A program made the translations under genes and the position numbers. Of a stretch of DNA of 64,000 nucleotides, positions 1 through 7,584 are shown piece by piece. Below the pieces are notes generated by a model that was given only the letters and a program-made list of their open reading frames with translations, did not search any database and was not told the origin of the DNA. Every line of letters begins with the position of its first letter. Positions within the stretch are counted from its first letter, which is position 1. Source of the DNA: Anaerolineales bacterium (GTDB lineage: Bacteria > Chloroflexota > Anaerolineae > Anaerolineales > UBA4823); assembly GCA_025057645.1 (NCBI GenBank), contig JANXBJ010000004.1:1-64000 (forward strand), read 5' to 3'.

Positions 1-95
1 CCCCCCCACCAACACCCACCCCAAGCAGCCCACCCCCACCCCCCACACCCCCCCCCACCCCTACACTCTGTCCCACCCCCACGCTCTGCCGATCT
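1..95. other. Sequencing adapter and low-complexity artefact
   Basis: Bases 61-95 match the 3' end of the Illumina universal adapter at about 29 of 35 positions, ending in the diagnostic CGATCT at the junction with genomic sequence. Bases 1-60 are almost pure C (G on the other strand), as produced when reads run past an insert. This stretch is not genomic DNA and supplies a false stop codon (61-63) to the gene beside it. Confidence 0.85.
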
Positions 96-1230
96 GTGCT
101 TCAGCGGCTTGGGCGTGGGCTTCCTCCCCGCTGCGCTGGTAGCGGCGGAGGAACAGGCTGCCCAAGGAGTTCTCGGTCATCGCCCAATCGGCGGGGGCGC
201 GTTCGCGGTGGAAGACCGCGAGGGCCAAGCGGCAGAGAGCCACGCCCCCTAGGGCGTGGGCTTCCTCCCCGCTGCGCTCGTAGCGGCGGGCGAACAGATT
301 GCCCAAGTTGTGCTCGGTCATCGCCCAGTTGTCTGGCGATTGTTCGCGGTTGAACACCCGGCTGACTTCGGCGTAGAGCGCTGCTGCGCGGTCTGCCCAG
401 CTCGGGTCGCCGCTGATTTCATATAGCCCGGAACAGGCAAGGGCTAGATTGCTGCGGGCATGTGCCGCCAGCAGCGTCTCCCCGGCTTCTTCGGCTTGGG
501 CGATCAACTCCTGCCAGCCCTCTACAACCGAGTGCCAGAGAGAGGGGCGGTTTCGCGCTTGCTGCTGCAAGGCGAGAAGTTCTTGGAAGCGCTGAAAAAG
601 GGGAGAGGTGGAGGGGGTTTGAACCGGACGCTCTGCTAACTTTTCCCGTAAGTCGGGGTGCTGCTGCAAGGCGCGCTCAAGGTCTTCCGAGGAGCGGACT
701 TCCACCCCCCGCCGTGCCAGTTCCTCCAAGGTTTGGCGCAGCTCGGGGGGAAGTTGGTTTTGCAGTTCTTGCTGCACGGCTTGCAGCCCTTGGCGCAGCG
801 CCAGCGGCAGGAGCGGGCGGGGGACGAGCGGCACAAGCTCCAGCCCCTCCTGCGGCGCTTGTTCGCCCAGCGCTTGGCGCAGGCGGGCGAGCAGGTCGCG
901 GGCGTGCTCTTGATCCTGCTCGGGGGTGGTGGCTTGGGCGGGGGAGAAGAGGACCCTCACCCCCGGCCCCTCTCCCTCTGGGAGAGGGGAGAGGCTTTCG
1001 CCCTGAACCGCTCTCTCAGAAGGGGTGGGGAAGTGGAGCAGGAGGGGGGCGTCAAGGATGCCCAGCGGTCCGCAGCTCGGGCAGGTGACGGTGTTCAGCG
1101 TGCCCTCTCGGGCTTGGGCGAGCAAATCCGGGCGTTCGTCCGCGTCGAGGATCAGCCAGAATTCGGCGTGGAAGTTCTGCCCGCACTGCGGGCAGGTCAG
1201 GGGGATGGTTTGGGAGTAAGAGACGGGCAT
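96..1230 (-). CDS. CpXC domain / TPR-like protein, 3' truncated by contig end
   Basis: The N-terminus carries two CPxCG zinc-knuckle pairs (CPQCG near residue 14, CPSCG near residue 51), the hallmark of CpXC domain proteins. A Gln/Leu-rich helical region follows, then at least two tetratricopeptide-like units near the C-terminus that share the pattern NWAMTEHNLGNLF / DWAMTENSLGSLF and RRYxRSGEEAHA. The ATG is preceded by AGGAG. The function is unknown; such proteins are usually cytoplasmic and probably bind partners through the TPRs. The last residues of the open frame derive from adapter sequence, so the real protein continues beyond the contig. An in-frame GC-rich repeat (about 954-992) inserts a SPLPEGEGPGVRV peptide between the CpXC and helical parts. 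Confidence 0.7.
954..992 (+). repeat. Interspersed GC-rich palindromic repeat, copy 1
   Basis: CCCTCACCCCCGGC followed by an imperfect palindrome CTCTCCC-TCT-GGGAGAG. A second copy lies inverted at 16554-16591 and a degenerate relative near 28260-28288. Repeats of this form are widespread in Chloroflexota and Cyanobacteria. Here it lies inside a reading frame without breaking it. Confidence 0.7.
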
Positions 1231-1538
1231 GGCAGACTCCTGGGCAGAGCGGGGAAGGTGGAAAGACAGAGAGGAAGGGAAACCGACACGTTGTTTTCAC
1301 CCTGAGGGGTGGACGGCAAAGAGCGGCGTGCGAGGCATGGCTGTGGCGGTGGGGCGGGCGTTTGCGTCCTGTATGGATTATACAGTGAATTGGGTTTAGG
1401 GCAACCCGTTGCGGGAGAAGAGGATTTCCCGCTGGGGTCTCGTGGGGGTGAGGGCGGGAGCGGGGTTGGGGGTGAGGGCTGGCTTCGAAGTTCGTCAGTT
1501 CTTGCCCAGCAAGGCGAGGCGCTGCGAACAATCCTACC
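1231..1538. other. Intergenic region with promoter
   Basis: No gene was recognised here. It holds a minus-strand promoter-like pair for the CpXC gene and a G-rich stretch (about 1442-1482) resembling a degraded copy of the interspersed repeat. Confidence 0.5.
1377..1404 (-). promoter_or_regulatory. Putative sigma-70 promoter of the CpXC gene
   Basis: On the minus strand a TTGCCC hexamer (1399-1404) precedes a perfect TATAAT (1377-1382) with a 16-nt spacer. It would start transcription about 140 nt upstream of the ATG at 1230. Confidence 0.45.
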
Positions 1539-2714
1539 TCAACCCAAGAACGCTCTGAGCAGGCCGAAAGCCCCGCCGCCGAGGATCAACCAGGTCGAAT
1601 TGACCTTGAAGCGAACCAGCAACGCCAAGGAGAGAACAGCGAGTAGCGCGGTCGGGAGGTCGACCATTGCTGCCCGTCCCAGTTGCCAGGTCACCGCAGC
1701 CATCAAGCCCAGCGAAGCCACATTGACGCCGTCTAGGAAACCACTTACCCAAGCCGAATTGCGTATGCGGGGGATCAGGGGGTTCGAGAGCGCCACAAAG
1801 ACGAAGGCAGGCAGAAAGATGCCCACCGTCGCTAAGACAGCGCCGGGCAAGCCGCCGAGCAGGTATCCGATAAAGGTCGCCGTGGTAAAAACCGGTCCGG
1901 GAGTCACTTGCCCAACGGCCACCGCATCGATCAACTGCTGGTCGGTGAGCCAGCCTAAACGCAGGACGAAATCTGCGCGCAGAAACGCCAAAAGCACATA
2001 GCCACTGCCATATAAAACCGAACCGATTTTCAGGAAGGTGAAGAACAACAGCGGCAGGCTAAACGAGCTTGAGAGCGCTTGAGCAATCCCTGCCAAGCCC
2101 CAGAGAGCCGTGGGAGCAAACAAAAAACTCCCCAGGGAACTCTGCTTCCATCGTTGGAGATTTGAAGCAAGCATCCCGACCAATCCCCCTGCAAACAGGA
2201 GAGCAATTTCATTGAAGCCGAGGAAGTAGAGCATCGAGGCGCCGCACCCCACCAAGGCGAGCTTGAGACTTTTGACGGCCGTCTTAGCTAAGCTCCACAA
2301 GGCTTGCAGGATCACCGCAATGATGACCGGCTTGACGCCATATAAAAGCCATTCGACTTGAGGGGAGGAGCCGAAACGCAAATAAGCCCATGCAAAAGCC
2401 AAAACGATGAGAAACGCCGGAAGGATGAAGCAGACTCCGGCCAAAACCAACCCCCACCACCCGGCGCGCACCAAACCGAGATGGATGGCCATCTCAGTGG
2501 AGTTCGGGCCGGGGATCAGGTTGGTAGCGCCTAACAGGTCGAGAAAGTGCTGCTCGCTCACCCACTTGCGCCTCTTGACCACCTCTTCGTGCATTAGCGC
2601 GATGTGGGCTGCTGGCCCGCCAAAGGCGATAGTGCCGAGTTTGAGGAAGAGGGCCGCCGCTTCGAGAAGATTTTTCCGGGAGATATAGCCGGATGACGCC
2701 AGTTCAGACTCCAT
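1539..2714 (-). CDS. chrA: Chromate efflux transporter ChrA (long, two-domain CHR family)
   Basis: This is an inner-membrane protein of about 391 residues with two homologous halves. Each half holds the CHR-family core. In the N-terminal half it is FGGPAAHIALMHEE followed by NLIPGPNSTEM; in the C-terminal half it is GSVLYGSGYVLLAF followed by VGQVTPGPVFTTATFIGYLLGG. Ten or so hydrophobic segments fill the rest. The family exports chromate, and possibly sulfate-like anions, driven by the proton gradient. The frame is open up to a TTG at 2804, but the ATG at 2714 gives the usual family length; neither has a strong ribosome site. It is a single gene with no chrB regulator nearby, so a metal-stress role is inferred from family only. 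Confidence 0.85.
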   Translation of the reverse strand: MESELASSGYISRKNLLEAAALFLKLGTIAFGGPAAHIALMHEEVVKRRKWVSEQHFLDLLGATNLIPGPNSTEMAIHLGLVRAGWWGLVLAGVCFILPAFLIVLAFAWAYLRFGSSPQVEWLLYGVKPVIIAVILQALWSLAKTAVKSLKLALVGCGASMLYFLGFNEIALLFAGGLVGMLASNLQRWKQSSLGSFLFAPTALWGLAGIAQALSSSFSLPLLFFTFLKIGSVLYGSGYVLLAFLRADFVLRLGWLTDQQLIDAVAVGQVTPGPVFTTATFIGYLLGGLPGAVLATVGIFLPAFVFVALSNPLIPRIRNSAWVSGFLDGVNVASLGLMAAVTWQLGRAAMVDLPTALLAVLSLALLVRFKVNSTWLILGGGAFGLLRAFLG

Positions 2715-3101
2715 TTCGCACCATGCTGCTCTTAGCTTTTCTGTTCCTTCCGCTTTCGATGTCTGCGAGGGATCGCTTTTTGTAGGGACAAGATAAGCCG
2801 ACAACGTTTTCGGGCCAAAGCCTCACCTTCCTTGCGTTGATTCTAACCTTTCTCTCTCCTTCTTTGGGGGTCCCTTATGAATTTCAAGCGTAAGAATGCC
2901 AAGACATGCCCCTAATACACAAACCACGCCTCAAACCAATGGAACTCCCCCACCCATGCCTTTCGACCAACTGCGGTAGCTGCTCGTCCAGGATCTGTCC
3001 CTGCGGAGGGGAAGGGCAAAGAGCCGTCTCAGCAGACGGCGCTTCAATCGCCTGAATCGGCTCTAAAACGCTAGCGCCCTCAATCTAAAGTTTACTTAGC
3101 C
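2715..3101. other. Intergenic region between chrA and the redox operon
   Basis: It contains no convincing gene. The redox operon terminator lies at 3014-3040; the rest shows nothing recognisable apart from the uncertain 5' end of chrA. Confidence 0.5.
3014..3040 (-). terminator. Intrinsic terminator of the nuoEFG-like/nfnAB operon
   Basis: On the minus strand a perfect 7-bp stem GCCGTCT/AGACGGC with a 4-nt loop (3040 to 3023) is followed by TCTTTG. It lies about 60 nt past the nfnB stop. Confidence 0.65.
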
Positions 3102-4514
3102 TCACCATTCGCCGGGGTTGGTCAGGTATTCGTGGATCGAACGTGCTGCCCGTCGCCCGGCGCCCATTGCCAGGATCACCGTTGCGGCGCCGGTGACCAC
3201 GTCCCCGCCGGCCCAGACGCGCGGCTTGGTGGTTTTGCCTGTCTGCGGGTCGGCGACAATGTTGCCCTTGCGCCCGATCTCGATGCCCGGTGTGGTTTGC
3301 GGGATAAGTGGATTGGGGCTGTTGCCAATGGCGTGGATCACAGCATCGAAGGGCAGAAAGAACTCCGACCCGGGCACCGGCAGCGGGCTTCGCCGCCCAG
3401 AAGCATCCGGCTCGCCGAGCTCCATGCGGATGCACTCCAGACCCTTGACCCAACCGCGCTCATCGCCAATGCAACGCACCGGCAAGGTTAAGTATCGGAA
3501 AATCACCCCTTCTTCTTCGGCATTCTCGATCTCTTCCAGACGGGCAGGCATCTCCTCGCGCGAGCGACGATAGAGGATAGTAGTCTCTGCGCCCATGCGC
3601 AACGCCGTGCGGGCACAATCCATCGCCACATTGCCGCCCCCGATGACGGCCACCCGCACGTGTCTCTTGACAGGGGTTGGGGCCAACGGAAAGGTATAGC
3701 CGCGCATTAAGTTAATGCGTGTCAGGTATTCATTTGCCGAATAGACACCGTTCAAGTTGTTGCCGGGCATCTCGCTAAACCACGGCAAGCCTGCCCCGGA
3801 GCCGACAAACACGGCATCGTATTCCTCCAATAAGCTATCCACCGTGCGCGTCTTCCCCACAACGTAATTCGTCACCATCTTCACCCCCAAACGGCGCAGG
3901 TACTCTACCTCGCGCTCGACAATGCGCTTGGGGAGGCGAAACTCGGGAATGCCATAGACCAAAACGCCACCCACTTTATGCAGCGCCTCAAAGATGGTCA
4001 CCTCATGGCCCAGCTTGACCAAATCACCGGCAACTGTGAGTCCAGCCGGGCCACCTCCGACCACGGCCACACGCTTCCCCGTGGGTGGAGCCACCTCAGG
4101 CAGCATGAAATCGGGTTGGGCGGCTTCCCAATCGCCTAGGAAGCGCTCCAGGCGCCCGATGGCAATTTGCCCCGCCTTCCTGTGCAGAGCACACCCGCCT
4201 TCACACTGTGTCTCCTGCGGGCAGACACGCCCACACACGGAGGGGAGAGAGTTCTTTGCCTTTAGAATGCGCACGCCACGCTCGAAATCCCCTTCGGCAA
4301 TAGCTTGGATAAAGCCGGGGATATCCACCTCCACCGGGCACTTCTCGACACAGCCGGGCTTCTTGCACTGAATGCAGCGGGAGGCTTCTTCCATAGCTAG
4401 TTTGGCATCGTAACCAAGGGCTACCTCTTCAAAGTTCCTTCGCCGCACCTCCACAGGTTGCTTGGGCATCGGACGGCGATTTAAGTCGAGACCTTTTTTG
4501 ACCGGTTGTTCCAT
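3102..4514 (-). CDS. nfnB: NfnB / glutamate synthase small-subunit-like NADPH oxidoreductase
   Basis: A 470-residue flavoprotein of the GltD/NfnB/SudA family. The N-terminal domain binds two [4Fe-4S] clusters through C47, C50, C55, C59 and C94, C98, C104, C108. A FAD-binding GGGPAG lies near residue 153 and a second nucleotide fold, GGGNVAMDCARTALRMGAE, carries the NADP(H) site. In Nfn this subunit holds the bifurcating FAD and exchanges electrons between NADPH, NADH and ferredoxin. The ATG at 4514 has GAGGAG upstream; an apparent 30-residue extension is a shadow. It follows nfnA by 11 nt as the last gene of the operon. Plain GltD or SudA activity cannot be excluded, but adjacency to NfnA and absence of gltB favour Nfn. 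Confidence 0.85.
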   Translation of the reverse strand: MEQPVKKGLDLNRRPMPKQPVEVRRRNFEEVALGYDAKLAMEEASRCIQCKKPGCVEKCPVEVDIPGFIQAIAEGDFERGVRILKAKNSLPSVCGRVCPQETQCEGGCALHRKAGQIAIGRLERFLGDWEAAQPDFMLPEVAPPTGKRVAVVGGGPAGLTVAGDLVKLGHEVTIFEALHKVGGVLVYGIPEFRLPKRIVEREVEYLRRLGVKMVTNYVVGKTRTVDSLLEEYDAVFVGSGAGLPWFSEMPGNNLNGVYSANEYLTRINLMRGYTFPLAPTPVKRHVRVAVIGGGNVAMDCARTALRMGAETTILYRRSREEMPARLEEIENAEEEGVIFRYLTLPVRCIGDERGWVKGLECIRMELGEPDASGRRSPLPVPGSEFFLPFDAVIHAIGNSPNPLIPQTTPGIEIGRKGNIVADPQTGKTTKPRVWAGGDVVTGAATVILAMGAGRRAARSIHEYLTNPGEW

Positions 4515-4525
4515 AATGCTCTCCT

Positions 4526-5350
4526 CTACAGCGGGCGGGTAGTGCGTAGGGCAAGGATTTCTTCTTGGAGGTAAGCTTTGCGCCGCTGGGTCAATTCTGC
4601 CCAATCCACTTGATGCCCATCGAAGTGCGGTCCATCCACACAGGCAAACTTGGTCTCCGAATTAACAGTCACCCGGCAAACCCCGCACATCCCGGTGCCA
4701 TCGATCATCAACGTATTCAAAGTAACCATAGTTTTGATTTTCAACGGCAGGGTTTCCTGTGAGCCGCGCATCATCAGGTAATTGCAACCGTTGAGGATCA
4801 CGCGGTCGATGCGCATCGGCAGGGCGTGGAGGATTTCGGCCAGGTTGCCGACGTGGCCGCGCTTTCCGCGCGAGCCGTCCCGTGTGAGATAGATCAGCCG
4901 ATCTGCAACTGCACTGAGTTTCTCTTGCCAGTAGAGTAAGAAGGAAGAGCGGGCCTCCAGAACACACACCACCTTATTGCCAGCTTCTTTTAACGCTCGG
5001 GCAATAGGGTAGATACTGGCAATGCCATAGCAGCCGCCCACGCACAACACAGCCCCGTAATAATCGATCTCCATAGGATTTCCTAAAGGGCCGACCACTG
5101 TGGGCAAGGCTTGTCCGGCTTTCAGGGTAGCCAATTTCGCTGTCGAACGACCGACATTGAGATACACAACCGTGATGATGCCGCTCTCGACGTCCCAATC
5201 GGCCAGACTGAGCGGGATGCGCTCGCCTTCCTCTTCAGAGCGGAAGATGACAAATTGACCCGGCAGAGCGCTTTTTGCCACATCCGGGGCATGAACGGTC
5301 ATCTCGTGAACATTGGGAACGAGCATGCGATTTTCTATGATCTCGAACAT
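4526..5350 (-). CDS. nfnA: NfnA / SudB-type ferredoxin-NAD(P) reductase subunit
   Basis: A 274-residue protein of the dihydroorotate dehydrogenase electron-transfer / sulfide dehydrogenase beta family. The N-terminal FAD-binding beta barrel contains RIPLSLADWD and the FAD/NAD domain contains VGGCYGIASIYPIARAL. The C-terminal [2Fe-2S] ligand segment is DGTGMCGVCRVTV, with a further Cys in FACVDGPHFDG. In Nfn complexes this subunit binds FAD and NAD(H). The ATG at 5350 lies 5 nt after the stop of the NuoG-like gene and has AGAGG in front; the longer frame back to 5395 overlaps that gene. It pairs with nfnB directly downstream. Confidence 0.87.
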   Translation of the reverse strand: MFEIIENRMLVPNVHEMTVHAPDVAKSALPGQFVIFRSEEEGERIPLSLADWDVESGIITVVYLNVGRSTAKLATLKAGQALPTVVGPLGNPMEIDYYGAVLCVGGCYGIASIYPIARALKEAGNKVVCVLEARSSFLLYWQEKLSAVADRLIYLTRDGSRGKRGHVGNLAEILHALPMRIDRVILNGCNYLMMRGSQETLPLKIKTMVTLNTLMIDGTGMCGVCRVTVNSETKFACVDGPHFDGHQVDWAELTQRRKAYLQEEILALRTTRPL

Positions 5351-5355
5351 CCTCT

Positions 5356-7584
5356 TTACCTCTGGGTTAGTAACCACTGCCAACCTTGAATCCAATGGCT
5401 GAGCGGGTAAGAGAGATATTCGGGCTCTGCGCCGGGCTGAGGCTGACGTAATTTGTGGTCGCAGCTAACAGCTAACTCAAAACGGTCAACCGTCCCACCC
5501 TCCACAAAACCGCTGACCAGGCGGGCGATTTCTGCGCGAACCTCCTCGGCATTGTTGAAGTCAAAGCCTCTGGCGCCCATGGAACGAGCGATTTGGCATA
5601 ACATTTGCCAAGCGGGAAGTGCTTCCCCCGAGGGAGGCGCCACAGCGTTTCCGACATGCATGACGCCGGCGTAGTCAATCCACGAAGCAGAAGTCTCGCT
5701 GAAGGCTGCTAAGGGCAAAAGCAAGTCCACCTTCTGATCGGGGGGCGGATACAGGTGTTGCATGACCACAAAGACCGAGTCCGGTAAACCCTTGGGAGGA
5801 TTTTCACCAATGGTCATCAGGACGCGCAGACGTCCACCTTGTCGCCAGAACAAAGGGTCAGCAGAAATGGCAGGTAAAGGGGTTGACCAGCGTCCTATCA
5901 CTTTCTGGCGTTGCTCTTCCTGGTCTAAACTGTAACCGCCGGGCAAAAGGTAGGGGAAGGCACCCATCATTAGAGCCCCGCTCAGGTTGCCCTGCGCCGG
6001 CAAAGGGATTACCAGGGCATGCAGCGCTTTGGCTAAAGCCTGAACTGCGCCGAGCAAAGCTTTATTCTTGACCGACTCCAACGCTTCAGGACCGACCAGA
6101 ACCACCACTGGGGAGGCTGAAAGAAGTTTGGCGGCTTGAGCTAGCGCCGAGAGCTGTTCTTTTGACATGCGCTTTCCTGAGGTAGGCCTCCCCCGGACCA
6201 GGTGCAACAGCTCGTTCAAGAGAAGCGCTTCCTGACCTGGGGTGGCAAGCAGTTCGACGTCGGCGAAGAGGGAGAGGCTATGCGGCCTCGAATGCAGCAT
6301 GACCAGTCGTGTCCTGCGGCGGTATGCCTGCACCAACTGATACTCTACAGGGGCTTGAAGGTATCGGACGTCCAGTCCAACACAAAGCACCGTTCGCGCC
6401 CTGGAGAGTGCCTGAAGTGAGACAGAGTGTCTCATCAGCTCGACTACTTGAGGGAAGCCCTCTCCATAACGTTGGGCGGCCAAGGTGCTGACCTGATGGG
6501 TGCGCATGACTACGCGAGCAAATTTTTGGGCAACATATAGATCCTCATTGCTGTTGCTCTCGGAAACTAGCAAGCCAAAGTTCTCCGGGGAGCAGTTGAA
6601 TAGCTTGTCGGCGAGGACTTGAGCGGCTTCTTCCCAAGTGAGTTGTCTCCATCCGCTTGTTTCACGCAGCAGCGGAGTTTTGAGGCGTTGGGGATGATTG
6701 ACCAGCTCTGGGATGCCAAAACGCCCGGCGAGGCATAAAGGCCCTTTTCCCAGTAGGTCGGTGGGTAAGCTGTTGATCACCTGACCTTTTTTGGTCAGCA
6801 GGCGCAACTCGCAATTCAAGGAACAGAGCGGGCAGATCGCCTTTACTTCGCCGTCGGGCCGGCCATCCCATTTGGAGTATTTCTCTATCAGCGCGCCGGT
6901 GGGGCAAACTTCTACGCAGGCCCCACAAAAGCTGCAGCCAGCTTCCACGTGATTACGCCCGAAGGCGGTGCCGACAAGAGTACGGCTGCCTCGCTCGACA
7001 TAGGTCAAAGTGGTTGCGAAATGTAGCTCTTCGCAAACGCGCAGGCAACGCCCACACAAAATGCACAAGTTGTAATCTCGGTCGAAGAAGGGATCACCCT
7101 TCTCAACCGCATAACCGCGATAGAAAACCGGATAGGGAGATTGGCCGCTCAGCCCAATGCGGACGACTAGCTCTTGTAACTCACATAATCCATCCTTCGG
7201 GCAGGAACGGCAGCCGGTGGTCACGCCGCTCTTGCGTAGGGTGATCATGCATTCGTCGCAATGCTCCTGTTCGGGACAAACCAGACAACTGACCGGATGC
7301 TCGCTCAGCAACAGCCGTAGAATCTCCGAACGCAGGGCCTGTAAGCGCGGCGAATGGGTGCGTACCACCATCCCCTCTTCAACCGGAGTAGTGCAGGCAG
7401 CCGGTGTCTTTGGCGAGCCTTCCACTTCGACAATGCACAGGCGACAAGAACCATGCGGAGTGAGATGGGCATAGTCGCAGAGGGTGGGAATATAAAATCC
7501 ATAGCGACGGGCGGTTTGCAGAATGGTTTCGCCTCTCTCAGCCTCCAGCACGCGACCGTTGATGGTCATGCGCAGCGTGGTCAT
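5356..7584 (-). CDS. NuoG-like iron-sulfur / molybdopterin-fold subunit without Mo ligand
   Basis: A 742-residue protein. Domains in order: [2Fe-2S] ferredoxin (C36, C47, C50, C64), His-Cys ligated cluster (H96, C100, C103, C109) with extra cysteines at 112, 125, 128 and 134, two [4Fe-4S] motifs (C174-C184 and C217-C227), a fourth [4Fe-4S] of molybdopterin-oxidoreductase type (C251, C254, C258, C284), then a molybdopterin-oxidoreductase fold to the end. Where formate dehydrogenases carry Cys or Sec, the aligned segment here (VSTLAAQRYGEG) has neither, and no H-cluster motif exists. It is therefore an electron-transfer subunit like NuoG, not a catalytic one. It overlaps the upstream NuoF-like gene by 4 nt and lies 5 nt before nfnA, so co-translation is likely. 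Confidence 0.83.
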   Translation of the reverse strand: MTTLRMTINGRVLEAERGETILQTARRYGFYIPTLCDYAHLTPHGSCRLCIVEVEGSPKTPAACTTPVEEGMVVRTHSPRLQALRSEILRLLLSEHPVSCLVCPEQEHCDECMITLRKSGVTTGCRSCPKDGLCELQELVVRIGLSGQSPYPVFYRGYAVEKGDPFFDRDYNLCILCGRCLRVCEELHFATTLTYVERGSRTLVGTAFGRNHVEAGCSFCGACVEVCPTGALIEKYSKWDGRPDGEVKAICPLCSLNCELRLLTKKGQVINSLPTDLLGKGPLCLAGRFGIPELVNHPQRLKTPLLRETSGWRQLTWEEAAQVLADKLFNCSPENFGLLVSESNSNEDLYVAQKFARVVMRTHQVSTLAAQRYGEGFPQVVELMRHSVSLQALSRARTVLCVGLDVRYLQAPVEYQLVQAYRRRTRLVMLHSRPHSLSLFADVELLATPGQEALLLNELLHLVRGRPTSGKRMSKEQLSALAQAAKLLSASPVVVLVGPEALESVKNKALLGAVQALAKALHALVIPLPAQGNLSGALMMGAFPYLLPGGYSLDQEEQRQKVIGRWSTPLPAISADPLFWRQGGRLRVLMTIGENPPKGLPDSVFVVMQHLYPPPDQKVDLLLPLAAFSETSASWIDYAGVMHVGNAVAPPSGEALPAWQMLCQIARSMGARGFDFNNAEEVRAEIARLVSGFVEGGTVDRFELAVSCDHKLRQPQPGAEPEYLSYPLSHWIQGWQWLLTQR

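Noticed and set aside
462..1305. Long plus-strand open frames of 200 or more codons opposite the CpXC gene
   Set aside because: They are Arg/Pro/Ala-rich antisense frames produced by high GC, with no domain or ribosome site.
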